Source: Sphingobacterium sp. lm-10 (lineage in GTDB: Bacteria > Bacteroidota > Bacteroidia > Sphingobacteriales > Sphingobacteriaceae). From it: 64,000 nt of DNA. The stretch lies in NCBI RefSeq assembly GCF_023554555.1, contig NZ_JAMJWC010000001.1, forward strand, positions 2,046,001 to 2,110,000. Direction: 5' to 3'. The translations under genes and the position numbers were made by a program. Positions 56,391 through 64,000 of the stretch are shown here, piece by piece. The notes under the pieces were generated by a model that did not search any database, was not told the origin of the DNA, and worked only from the letters and a program-made list of their open reading frames with translations. Positions within the stretch are counted from its first letter, which is position 1. Each line of letters begins with the position of its first letter.

Positions 56391-56732
56391 TTAAAAGGAA
56401 AAGTTTTCTTTGGTATCGCCAAAAGTGCCCGTTCTTTCGTACACACCTTCTTCCTGACCTCCCTCATACCTTTTCTCGACTACATCTTGGTTATTTTTGA
56501 TATAACTTACGACATCTTGTAAACCTTCTGCAAATTTTTCAAAATCCTCTTTGTACAGGAAAATCTTGTGCTTAATGAACTGCCCATCCTCAAAACGTTT
56601 CTTACTTTCTGTAATGGTCACATAATAGTCGTTGGACCGAGTTGCTTTGACATCAAAAAAATAAGTACGTTTTCCTGCTCTCACCTTTTTTGAAAATACC
56701 TCTTCGCGTTCTTTGTTTTCAAAATCTCCCAT
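56391..56732 (-). CDS. DUF3276 PUR-type nucleic-acid-binding protein
   Basis: The 113-residue protein is a single PUR-like domain (about 8-85), with EVFSKKVRAGKRTYFFDVKA and YYVTITESKKRFEDGQFIKH as its two beta-rich halves, then an acidic Gly/Glu tail. The family is nearly universal in Bacteroidota and resembles eukaryotic Pur-alpha and the Borrelia PUR protein that bind single-stranded DNA/RNA; its role here is not established. ATG 56732 is chosen; a TTG at 56744 would add four residues. Confidence 0.9.
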   Translation of the reverse strand: MGDFENKEREEVFSKKVRAGKRTYFFDVKATRSNDYYVTITESKKRFEDGQFIKHKIFLYKEDFEKFAEGLQDVVSYIKNNQDVVEKRYEGGQEEGVYERTGTFGDTKENFSF

Positions 56733-56864
56733 TGGATTAGTCAATAAATTAAGTTTATGCTCTATTTTCTGTTATAAATATATAATAAATAAAATCATCA
56801 GCCCAAATTTCGTCAGAAAAAAAGTAAATAAATTTTTACATATTCGCGTTATTGAAATGACTTT

Positions 56865-56917
56865 GGTGAATGACAAGGTGAAATTTGTTTCACCGAGTAA
56901 TAGCGCTCGTTCACCGA
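56865..56917. promoter_or_regulatory. Array of GGTGAA/TTCACC hexamers upstream of the LiaF-LytS-LytTR operon
   Basis: Two GGTGAA copies (56865-56870, 56877-56882) are followed by two inverted copies TTCACC (56889-56894, 56910-56915), the latter both continuing to TTCACCGA. Start-to-start spacings are 12, 12 and 21 bp. The middle pair forms GGTGAAATTTGTTTCACC, a perfect 7-bp inverted repeat. LytTR regulators typically bind direct repeats about 21 bp apart, so the operon's own regulator is a candidate; this is inference. Confidence 0.5.
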
Positions 56918-56939
56918 AAAAATTGCCTAAGATGCCTAT

Positions 56940-56976
56940 TTCAGCTCGTTTAGCTGAATATTTCGATCTACTTTCG
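56940..56976 (+). promoter_or_regulatory. Inverted repeat and promoter-like box before the LiaF-like gene
   Basis: TTCAGCT (56940-56946) and AGCTGAA (56952-56958) form a 7-bp inverted repeat. TACTTTCG (56969-56976), one mismatch from TAnnTTTG, follows 10 nt later, 29 nt before the ATG. The repeat would overlap the -33 region and could be an operator. Confidence 0.4.
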
Positions 56977-57005
56977 AATCATCAAAGGAACAAAAACACA
57001 ACGTC

Positions 57006-57875
57006 ATGAATACACAAAACACAAATAACGACAGTCGACCGCCAAAGTCAAACAACACGACAAATTTCGCTGGTGCGTTTATTATTCTATTTGGACTCGC
57101 TCTTCTCATGAAGAATATGCGTCTAGACATCTTCCCTCGCTGGATCTTTGGTTGGGAAATGATCCTGATTGTCATCGGTTTGGTAATCGGAGTTAACTCC
57201 AGGTTTCAAAAAAAATCTTCTGTCATTCTAATCGCCATCGGCTCTATTTTCTTACTAAAAGACCTAGTTGGCATGTCTTTCGGAAAGTTTTTTATCCCAG
57301 CTATGGTAATCGCGATGGGTATTTACTTAATCAAACGCAACCGCGTTGTGCCACCACTCCCACCCGAGGACCCTACTCGTCCGGATGATGAGTACGACTG
57401 GGATAAACGAGTAGATCATTTTTATACGGTAGACAACGATTACACCGCTGATAGTGGCAACCCAAAAGACACGCAACCTGTAAACGCCTCGGCGTCTACA
57501 GGTTCTGGTCCTTATGCCAATTACAGCGCACAGCACGATAGCTACCTGAAAGTAGACACGTTTTTCAGCGACACAAAAAAATCGTTGTTAACCACTAATT
57601 TCCTTGGCGGTACTATTACAAGTGTTTTTGGCAGCACTAAAGTCAACTTCTTGCAGGCCGACATCAAACAGGCTGTCGTGTTAGATACCTTCCAACTTTT
57701 TGGCAGCACCAAAATTATTATTCCACCGCATTGGCAAGTTTCGAGCAATGTGGCTTCTATCTTTGGTGAGCTGGATGATCGCAGACCAATGTTCGATATT
57801 ACAACCGATAAGAACAAAAAGATTTATATCACTGGAACTTCCATTTTTGGCGGATTGACGATTAAGAATAACTGA
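57006..57875 (+). CDS. LiaF-like membrane protein (cell-wall stress response)
   Basis: The 289-residue protein has about four N-terminal hydrophobic helices (about 20-105), a Pro/Asp-rich linker (about 110-175) and a C-terminal beta-helix-like DUF2154/LiaF domain (about 190-289), with repeats TNFLGGTITSVFGSTKVNF and FQLFGSTKIIIPPHWQV. LiaF proteins inhibit a cognate sensor kinase in Firmicutes. Here the gene is 12 nt upstream of a histidine kinase and response regulator, which fits such a role, though the kinase is of the LytS type and not LiaS. Confidence 0.85.
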   Translation: MNTQNTNNDSRPPKSNNTTNFAGAFIILFGLALLMKNMRLDIFPRWIFGWEMILIVIGLVIGVNSRFQKKSSVILIAIGSIFLLKDLVGMSFGKFFIPAMVIAMGIYLIKRNRVVPPLPPEDPTRPDDEYDWDKRVDHFYTVDNDYTADSGNPKDTQPVNASASTGSGPYANYSAQHDSYLKVDTFFSDTKKSLLTTNFLGGTITSVFGSTKVNFLQADIKQAVVLDTFQLFGSTKIIIPPHWQVSSNVASIFGELDDRRPMFDITTDKNKKIYITGTSIFGGLTIKNN

Positions 57876-57887
57876 TAATAACCTCTT

Positions 57888-58931
57888 ATGACGCAAACGC
57901 AGTACCCTAAATCGAAAAAATGGCTGATCCACACTTCATCGTGGATTATTTGTGTTTTGTATTTCCTGGTCGTTTATGGATTACTGTGGTGGGTGAAAGT
58001 TCCATATGAGACGATTCTTTACGATGGAGCCATCAGCGCATTGGTAATTACCGGAACTTCTTACTTAATCTATACCTCTCTACAATACTATCTCCCGAAG
58101 AATAAGCAGTTTTGGAAACTGTTTAGCTTCGCCATTATATTTAGTGCTCTTAGTGTATTTTGCACACGGTTTTGCTTGCTACAGGTATTTTCTCCGGAGC
58201 AGGTGATCTACCTGACGTTCAGTATGCCATTTCGTTTCGTGATTAATTTTCTGGTTATTACTTGTATCATGATCATTAACATATTCTGGAATATTCAGGA
58301 AGAATACGAAGAGAACAAGGAGCGCAAACAGCAGTCGGAGCGCATGGTGCGCGACGCCGAGCTCTACAACTTACGGCAGCAATTGCAACCACATTTCTTA
58401 TTTAACAGCTTGAATTCTATTATTGCTTTGATCGGCAGCAAACCGCAGGAAGCCAGGAGCATGACCTTTCAACTATCTGATTTTCTACGCGGTACGATGC
58501 GAAAGGATGAGAAGCAATTTATCCTATTGGAAGATGAACTAAAACATCTACGTCTTTATCTGGATATAGAAAAAGTGCGTTTTGGCCATCGACTTAAGAC
58601 GATCTTCGACTATGACGAGTCGATTTTATTGTCGCAAGTACCGGTCATGATCATTCAGCCTTTACTGGAGAATGCCATCAAATTTGGTTTGTATAATGTG
58701 ACCGGCGACGTGTTGATTACCATCGATGCGTATAAAGAAGAAAACATGCTGGTTATTGTAATTACCAACCCCTTTGATGTGGATCAATTTGAAAATAAGA
58801 GAGGCACCGGATTTGGTCTTACCAGTATACAAAGACGGCTATACCTATTATTTGGCCGAACCGATCTGCTAACTACAAGTACCGATAATACCACCTTTAT
58901 ATCAACCCTTAGAATACCTCAATATGATTAA
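57888..58931 (+). CDS. LytS/YehU-type sensor histidine kinase
   Basis: The 347-residue membrane kinase has four transmembrane helices (about 14-34, 46-64, 78-100, 114-134), a short coiled linker and a His_kinase domain with the phosphorylated His169 in LQPHFLFNSLNSI. The HATPase_c region contains LLENAIKFGLY (N box) and RGTGFGLTSIQRRL (G box). It has no recognisable extracellular sensor domain, so it may sense through its helices or through the LiaF-like partner. It overlaps the response regulator gene by 8 nt. Confidence 0.95.
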   Translation: MTQTQYPKSKKWLIHTSSWIICVLYFLVVYGLLWWVKVPYETILYDGAISALVITGTSYLIYTSLQYYLPKNKQFWKLFSFAIIFSALSVFCTRFCLLQVFSPEQVIYLTFSMPFRFVINFLVITCIMIINIFWNIQEEYEENKERKQQSERMVRDAELYNLRQQLQPHFLFNSLNSIIALIGSKPQEARSMTFQLSDFLRGTMRKDEKQFILLEDELKHLRLYLDIEKVRFGHRLKTIFDYDESILLSQVPVMIIQPLLENAIKFGLYNVTGDVLITIDAYKEENMLVIVITNPFDVDQFENKRGTGFGLTSIQRRLYLLFGRTDLLTTSTDNTTFISTLRIPQYD

Positions 58932-59670
58932 AACTATTTTAATTGACGACGAACCTTTAGCAAGAAGCATTTTATTAGAATACTTGCAATCACACCCAGA
59001 TTTTGATGTAGTAGCAGAGTGTAATGATGGGTTTGAGGGCGTCAAAGCGATACAACAACATAAGCCAGATCTGGTTTTTTTGGACATTCAAATGCCCAAA
59101 TTGACCGGTTTTGAAATGTTGGAGTTACTGGATGATCAACCTCAAATCATATTTACAACGGCTTTTGATGAGTTTGCGATCAAAGCTTTTGAAAAAAATG
59201 CCATAGATTACTTGCTGAAACCGATTAGTCCTGACCGGTTCGAGAAAAGTTTGGATAAATTTAAAAGTAACTTTACCGGTTCAACGGAAACCAAAATCAA
59301 GAAAACCAGTGAGCAGTTGCAGGAATCTATGGAAGAGCAAAGCCTAGAAAGAATTGTGGTGAAAAATGGTTCACAGATTAAAATCATCCCGATACAGCAG
59401 ATCAATTTCTTAGAAGCTTACGACGACTATGTAAAGATCCACACGACCGATGGCATGTTTTTAAAGAATAAAACGATGAGTTCGTTTGAGAAACAGCTAG
59501 ATGCGAAACAATTTGTCCGTATACATCGCTCTTTTATGATAAAAGTAGATCAATTGGCGAAGATCGAGCCGATGGAGAAGGACAGTTACATTGCCATTCT
59601 GCATTCGGGCGACAAGGTAAATATCAGCAAATCCGGTTATGCAAGATTGAAACAGGTAATCGGGATCTAG
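58924..59670 (+). CDS. LytTR family response regulator
   Basis: The 248-residue protein has a receiver domain (about 3-120) with the phospho-acceptor Asp54 in LVFLDIQMPKLTG and the conserved Lys in DYLLKPISPDRF, and a LytTR DNA-binding domain (about 145-246, VVKNGSQIKIIPIQQINFLE, FVRIHRSFMIKVDQL). It pairs with the overlapping kinase gene. Targets are unknown; the repeats upstream of this operon could be its own binding sites. Confidence 0.96.
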   Translation: MIKTILIDDEPLARSILLEYLQSHPDFDVVAECNDGFEGVKAIQQHKPDLVFLDIQMPKLTGFEMLELLDDQPQIIFTTAFDEFAIKAFEKNAIDYLLKPISPDRFEKSLDKFKSNFTGSTETKIKKTSEQLQESMEEQSLERIVVKNGSQIKIIPIQQINFLEAYDDYVKIHTTDGMFLKNKTMSSFEKQLDAKQFVRIHRSFMIKVDQLAKIEPMEKDSYIAILHSGDKVNISKSGYARLKQVIGI

Positions 59671-59682
59671 GATTATGAAAAA

Positions 59683-61584
59683 TTAAAATCCTACGTTCCA
59701 ATAGTAGAGATTCTCCTTCACAATGATCTGCTCTTCATCCAGTAAGGTTCTGAATGCTTCGAGTTTTGCATTTTCGGAACCTATACTGATTTGATCGATC
59801 AGCTCCTTCAGAGGTAATGGTTTGTCCAATAGCAATTCTTTGATCTGAAGCGCAACCTGTGTCGACACCTTTCCGCGATGAGCACGTACCAAACAGAGAT
59901 CGCATACACCGCAGGGTGCCGATTTTGACTCACCAAAGTAGGTTAGCAAAGCGATACTGCGACAGTTTTCCGTATCCAAATAATGATAAATTGCCTTAGT
60001 CTGTTCTTCCTTGATACGGCGTCGTTCTCTGATAAACGAGGTATCAACGTGTAGGTTTTTCCGATCAATCCTAGGTCGCAAAAACTGCAATTGCGGCGCG
60101 TCTGTTTTCGGCATATAGGTGAGCAGTTCCATTTGTTGCATCGTTTGCAGCATATGCACAACTTCCTGATAAGGTACACGCAGAGCCTTCGCAAATTCAT
60201 ATTCATTAATCGGAACAAATAAGTCAAAAGCTCCGCCGTAGCTTCTTAGTATACGTTTTATGAGCGGATCAAACTTGGAAGATTGTACTTGAAATTTGTA
60301 TAATTCCTGATAATCCACTTCGAACTTCAATCGGGAGGGGATAAACACGGCTTCGGAAAGACTCAACCATCCATCCCGCTCCAAAAACTTCAAAGCGCTT
60401 AAAGTGGGCAATACGCCAAATTGATATTTTTTAGCAAAGTCGACTACGTCAAAAGACAGTACCGTAGCCATGCCTGCACCATAGGCAATCTGAAAATAGT
60501 TAGCTAGCTGATGATACACTTGTTGAATAAAAGCGACATCCGGAAAAGAAGCTTCCAGATTTGCCCATAGTCGATCTCGATCTTCTTGATTATATAAAAG
60601 CACCGGAAAAGCCTTCTTGCCATCGCGACCTGCCCTACCTGCTTCCTGATAATAGGCTTCCAACGAATCAGGAATATCCAGATGAATGACAAATCGCACA
60701 TCAGACTTATCAATGCCCATACCAAAAGCGTTGGTGGCAACAATGACGCGGATAGCATTGCTGGCCCATCGTTCTTGCTTGTCGGCACGCGTGAGCATGT
60801 CTAAGCCCGCATGATAAAAATCGGCCGAAATACCTTGATTCATCAAATACCGAGACACTTCTTGCGTTTCGCGCCTGTTACGTACATAGACAATTCCGCT
60901 GCCACCAATCTTTTGAATCACCCGCAACATCCTTCCCATCTTGTCTTCCTCAGGCAACACCATATAGCCCAGGTTTTCGCGGCGAAAACTTTTAGTTAAT
61001 ACATTTGGTTTCGCAAACAAAAGCTTCTCCTGAATATCCACGATCACGCGTTCAGTAGCCGTCGCTGTCAATGCCAGAAAGGGTATTTCAGGATGCAGCT
61101 CCCGAAGCCGATGCAGTTGCAGATAAGAAGGTCGAAAGTCGTATCCCCATTCCGATATACAATGAGCTTCGTCTATAGCGAAAAGGTTCACTTTCATATG
61201 GCGAAGCCGTTCCCAAACGATATCCGAATACAACCGTTCGGGCGATAGGTACAAGAATTTGATATTTCCGAAGATACAATTGTCCAATGTGATATCTACC
61301 TCACGCTTAGTCATTCCAGAATAGATCGCCACTGCAGAAATATCTTGCTTACGCAGTCGCTCCACCTGATCTTTCATCAGTGCTATTAAAGGAGAGATGA
61401 CAACACATATTCCTTCCTGAAGCATCGCAGGAACCTGAAAGCAAATGGATTTGCCGCCGCCGGTAGGCATTAGCGCAAGGGTATCTTGCCGCAACATTAC
61501 GGCATGGATAACTTCCTCTTGAAGTGGTCTGAATTGGTCGTATCCCCAATACTGTTTTAATATGGAAAGGCTGGTAGGATTCAT
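59683..61584 (-). CDS. recQ: RecQ-family ATP-dependent DNA helicase
   Basis: The 633-residue 3'-5' helicase has Walker A TGGGKS (Lys45), the box DEAH (138-141) in AIDEAHCISEWGYDFRPSYL, the second RecA-like domain with YHAGLDMLTRADKQ and VRFVIHLDIPDSLEAYYQEA followed by GRAGRDG, and a zinc site near the C-terminus (CRSIALLTYFGES, then CGVCDLC). It lacks a clear HRDC domain, which is common in the shorter Bacteroidota paralogue, so a second longer RecQ may exist elsewhere. Its ATG begins directly after the comEC TAA stop with no spacer. Confidence 0.93.
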   Translation of the reverse strand: MNPTSLSILKQYWGYDQFRPLQEEVIHAVMLRQDTLALMPTGGGKSICFQVPAMLQEGICVVISPLIALMKDQVERLRKQDISAVAIYSGMTKREVDITLDNCIFGNIKFLYLSPERLYSDIVWERLRHMKVNLFAIDEAHCISEWGYDFRPSYLQLHRLRELHPEIPFLALTATATERVIVDIQEKLLFAKPNVLTKSFRRENLGYMVLPEEDKMGRMLRVIQKIGGSGIVYVRNRRETQEVSRYLMNQGISADFYHAGLDMLTRADKQERWASNAIRVIVATNAFGMGIDKSDVRFVIHLDIPDSLEAYYQEAGRAGRDGKKAFPVLLYNQEDRDRLWANLEASFPDVAFIQQVYHQLANYFQIAYGAGMATVLSFDVVDFAKKYQFGVLPTLSALKFLERDGWLSLSEAVFIPSRLKFEVDYQELYKFQVQSSKFDPLIKRILRSYGGAFDLFVPINEYEFAKALRVPYQEVVHMLQTMQQMELLTYMPKTDAPQLQFLRPRIDRKNLHVDTSFIRERRRIKEEQTKAIYHYLDTENCRSIALLTYFGESKSAPCGVCDLCLVRAHRGKVSTQVALQIKELLLDKPLPLKELIDQISIGSENAKLEAFRTLLDEEQIIVKENLYYWNVGF

Positions 61585-63648
61585 TTATTCTGTCTTCCAA
61601 ACATAAGCAAAATTATCCTTTAAGGTATAGTGGGCGACCTGTTGAGCATCTAGTTCAGCGGAATTCCTCTCTACATAATACGCACTACTGCTACCGTCAA
61701 GCACATGCATGGTATTTTTCCATTGATGCGGTTGCGGTAATCTCCGATTGTTTCGCACGAGTACTAGCCCAACGTCTTCGGGCGGCTCATAATCTCCTTC
61801 ATTCCATACATACAACACCTTGTTGCCTATTGTCAATAGGTAGTTCTGCTGCTGGGGAATCTTTACCAGTTTCATTTGATGTAGTGCGCGATAGGATTTT
61901 ATATCTGGCATCACGGCATACTGAATGCTAGGATGCGTTAGTGAATCTAATGTACTAAAAAGGAAAACATGACCTTTCTCGTACCAGGCTATCGCAATAT
62001 GTTGCCTTAGCTGGTAGATATGCAATCCACGATAGTGTACGCGTGTATTCCATCGCAAAAGACTTGTGCTAACAAGAAAAAACAATGCCGCAAACAGGCT
62101 GTATAACGCATATTTCAACCGATAATTCAAGGCGACAAAAAATGATCCCAGCGCAAAAAACAGGATAATCACTTGAGGCAGAATAAATGTAATGCCTTGC
62201 GAGGTCGCCCCAGGTAGGTTAGCAATCCGTTTTAACATGGATACCATACTATTGACCGCCATATTTTCCAACACCCCGATTAGTGGAGCAATCTGAGGAA
62301 TCGGCAGTACCATGAGTGCTACACCAAGATACATCACTACCGTAGCCGGAATCGTAATGAGTAGATTGGCCAACAGGAAGTAGTTAGGAAACTGACCAAA
62401 GTAATACAAGGTGAGTGGTGTCGTAACCAACTGAGCTGCAATGGAGATATAGCTATACTCTGTCATGATTCTTAGCCAGCGATTTCGGGGAAGATACAAC
62501 GACCGCAGCAGAGGAAAAATTAGAAATATACCCAACATAGCTAGATACGACAGCTGGAACCCCACATCGAATAGCATACTTGGATCGTAGCATAGAATGC
62601 AGAATCCCGATGCAAAAAGCGCATTTAACCCTTGTTGTCGTCGGCCAATCCATTGACTGAATACAAAAAAGCTAATCATGATTCCAGCTCGAAGTATAGG
62701 TGGGGCCATTCCGGTCAGCATGACATACATCCAAATAAAAAACAATACTATCACGAAGCGGAATGATTTGCCATAAGTCCACCGATCCAGCGGCCTCAAA
62801 AGAAAGGTGAGCAATAGAAAGACCATACTGACATGCATTCCCGAAACACTGAGGATATGTATGGTTCCTGTGTTGGTAAATGCGGTGTTTACCTCTGGAT
62901 CCATCTCCGCACGATAGCCAAAAACTAGTGCTGACGCCACGGAAAAAGCAGTTTGATCGGAGATATTCGATCGAAACTGCGTTACAACGCGTTCTTTTAA
63001 ATTCAATATATAAGTATACCAATTTGTTTGTGTTTCAAGCACGATAAGCTGCGCGGCTGGCAGTCGTTGTTGATGGTAAATACCCCGGTTTGCCAGATAT
63101 TGCCGGTAATCAAATTCGTTCGGGTTATACGGTGGCGACACGCGCTGTACATTTGCTGGAAACTGCACCCGATCTCCATATTGTACCAAGTGGGAAATAC
63201 TGCTATCGGTATACACCGTAAGTAACAAATACCCCGATACCTCATGCGTCGTGTGCAAAGAATCAATTCCAGCCTGCAATTTTATACGCAGCCGAGTAGA
63301 ACGCTCTTTATGCAAAGGTTCTTCTACCACATCTCCGATTAATTGACTAAAATCTCGATCTGCTAAGTATTCTCTCTTCGCTTCTGGCAGCGATTGGCCA
63401 TATTGCAAAAGGCCTATAGAAATCCAACTCCCGTATAAAAAAAGAATTATTGCTTTGGAAGGAAGCTGATGAACTAGTGCGACCAGTAGTAGCAACAGGA
63501 AGCTAAAAGAAACCCCAGTCATGAAAATAACTAATGCGTAATTCCACGAAAATACCTTTGCAAGAATAATTCCCGTCAAGTATCCCAACAGCACCTTCAA
63601 AAACGGCATAAAACCGACTTCCAATGATATAACTGGCCGAATTACCAT
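61585..63648 (-). CDS. comEC: ComEC/Rec2 family DNA-uptake channel protein
   Basis: The 687-residue membrane protein has N-terminal helices, a soluble DUF4131-type region (about 85-225), then the Competence domain of about eight helices (about 230-510) including FTNTGTIHILSVSGMHVSMV and GMAPPILRAGIMISF, the family hallmark. The C-terminal part is short: no metallo-beta-lactamase HxHxDH motif is visible, as usual in Bacteroidota. ComEC carries transforming single-stranded DNA across the inner membrane. The start ATG lies 7 nt inside the upstream gene; a Met at 63609 is an alternative. Confidence 0.93.
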   Translation of the reverse strand: MVIRPVISLEVGFMPFLKVLLGYLTGIILAKVFSWNYALVIFMTGVSFSFLLLLLVALVHQLPSKAIILFLYGSWISIGLLQYGQSLPEAKREYLADRDFSQLIGDVVEEPLHKERSTRLRIKLQAGIDSLHTTHEVSGYLLLTVYTDSSISHLVQYGDRVQFPANVQRVSPPYNPNEFDYRQYLANRGIYHQQRLPAAQLIVLETQTNWYTYILNLKERVVTQFRSNISDQTAFSVASALVFGYRAEMDPEVNTAFTNTGTIHILSVSGMHVSMVFLLLTFLLRPLDRWTYGKSFRFVIVLFFIWMYVMLTGMAPPILRAGIMISFFVFSQWIGRRQQGLNALFASGFCILCYDPSMLFDVGFQLSYLAMLGIFLIFPLLRSLYLPRNRWLRIMTEYSYISIAAQLVTTPLTLYYFGQFPNYFLLANLLITIPATVVMYLGVALMVLPIPQIAPLIGVLENMAVNSMVSMLKRIANLPGATSQGITFILPQVIILFFALGSFFVALNYRLKYALYSLFAALFFLVSTSLLRWNTRVHYRGLHIYQLRQHIAIAWYEKGHVFLFSTLDSLTHPSIQYAVMPDIKSYRALHQMKLVKIPQQQNYLLTIGNKVLYVWNEGDYEPPEDVGLVLVRNNRRLPQPHQWKNTMHVLDGSSSAYYVERNSAELDAQQVAHYTLKDNFAYVWKTE

Positions 63649-64000
63649 CTGAAGCGTATTTGTAAACGCATTTCACTACGCTTATCACCGTCAATCCTAT
63701 CCAATTGCGAACCGATACTTTCCACGCCAGGCAGCTTGGTGATTGCATATCGTGCCCAAAGATCTACCTTTCGAGAAAGCTGCCAACGTACATTGGCATA
63801 GCTGCGCCAACCTATTCCATAATACAATGGAAAGGAAGCAGCATAGAGCACATCTTGTTCATAGGCGTAGATACGCGAGTCGTAAGATTCTGTAGAAAAA
63901 TAAGCAATGCGTGTGTTACCGGAAATTTTACTACTTCGACTGCTCCACAATACATCCTGAAAAAGCAACACGCCAAATTCCCGGGAGGTAAGTTCTTTAA
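63642..64000 (-). CDS. C-terminal part of an outer-membrane protein gene (probable helix-hairpin-helix/barrel protein), cut by the window edge
   Basis: Only the last 119 codons are in the window; the frame stays open to position 64000. Strand-like repeats dominate (GNTRIAYFSTESYDSRIYAY, LWARYAITKLPGVESIGSQL) and the protein ends SEMRLQIRFRW, with an aromatic last residue typical of an outer-membrane barrel. In Bacteroidota the gene next to comEC often encodes a protein with N-terminal helix-hairpin-helix repeats and such a barrel, which fits, but the HhH part lies outside. Its stop overlaps the comEC start by 7 nt, so the two are coupled. Confidence 0.7.
   Translation of the reverse strand, partial: KELTSREFGVLLFQDVLWSSRSSKISGNTRIAYFSTESYDSRIYAYEQDVLYAASFPLYYGIGWRSYANVRWQLSRKVDLWARYAITKLPGVESIGSQLDRIDGDKRSEMRLQIRFRW

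Overview
The window looks like a chromosomal segment of a Bacteroidota bacterium, most likely of the Sphingobacteriaceae. The evidence is four SusC/SusD outer-membrane uptake pairs, a DUF3276 PUR-type protein, Bacteroidota-style LptD and MCE genes, and promoter-like boxes of the Bacteroidota sigma type (TAnnTTTG) instead of Shine-Dalgarno-rich leaders. I saw no tRNA, rRNA, CRISPR array, prophage or intact insertion sequence. Taxonomy below phylum is inference.

Left part (1-17.5 kb): a MATE exporter, a 2-oxoacid dehydrogenase E2, cinA and lptD (minus strand), then divergently two tandem cell-wall amidases and an MCE/MlaD-type lipid transport protein. Next come a secreted S9 peptidase and recN (minus), an SprT-like protein, an M28 lipoprotein peptidase, two small membrane proteins and ftsB.

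Middle (17.5-28 kb): a dispersed-type palindromic repeat lies between ftsB and enolase. A short trp operon follows (trpE, an unknown 61-residue gene, trpG, trpC). It is preceded by what reads as a complete ribosome-mediated transcription attenuator: a 26-codon leader peptide with three consecutive Trp codons, mutually exclusive hairpin segments and a 15-bp terminator stem. A trehalose-6-phosphate synthase/phosphatase fusion and a GH15 hydrolase form a trehalose pair. carA has a long leader holding a 22-codon upstream ORF and an intrinsic terminator.

SusCD region (28-49.7 kb): four susC-susD operons, all on the minus strand, with no glycoside hydrolase, sulfatase, ECF sigma or anti-sigma gene among them. 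Three of the susC genes share a leader module (TAnnATTG box, and in two a CA-repeat next to the ATG). A decayed lipoprotein gene sits in the 1.1-kb gap between pairs 2 and 3. Pair 4 has a third, intact lipoprotein gene.

Right part (49.7-64 kb): trmD; a minus-strand group of a DPP IV-type peptidase, a membrane protein, dxr and rseP; the DUF3276 gene; a LiaF-like/LytS/LytTR signalling operon with a striking array of GGTGAA/TTCACC hexamers upstream; then recQ, comEC and the 3' end of an outer-membrane protein gene cut by the window edge.
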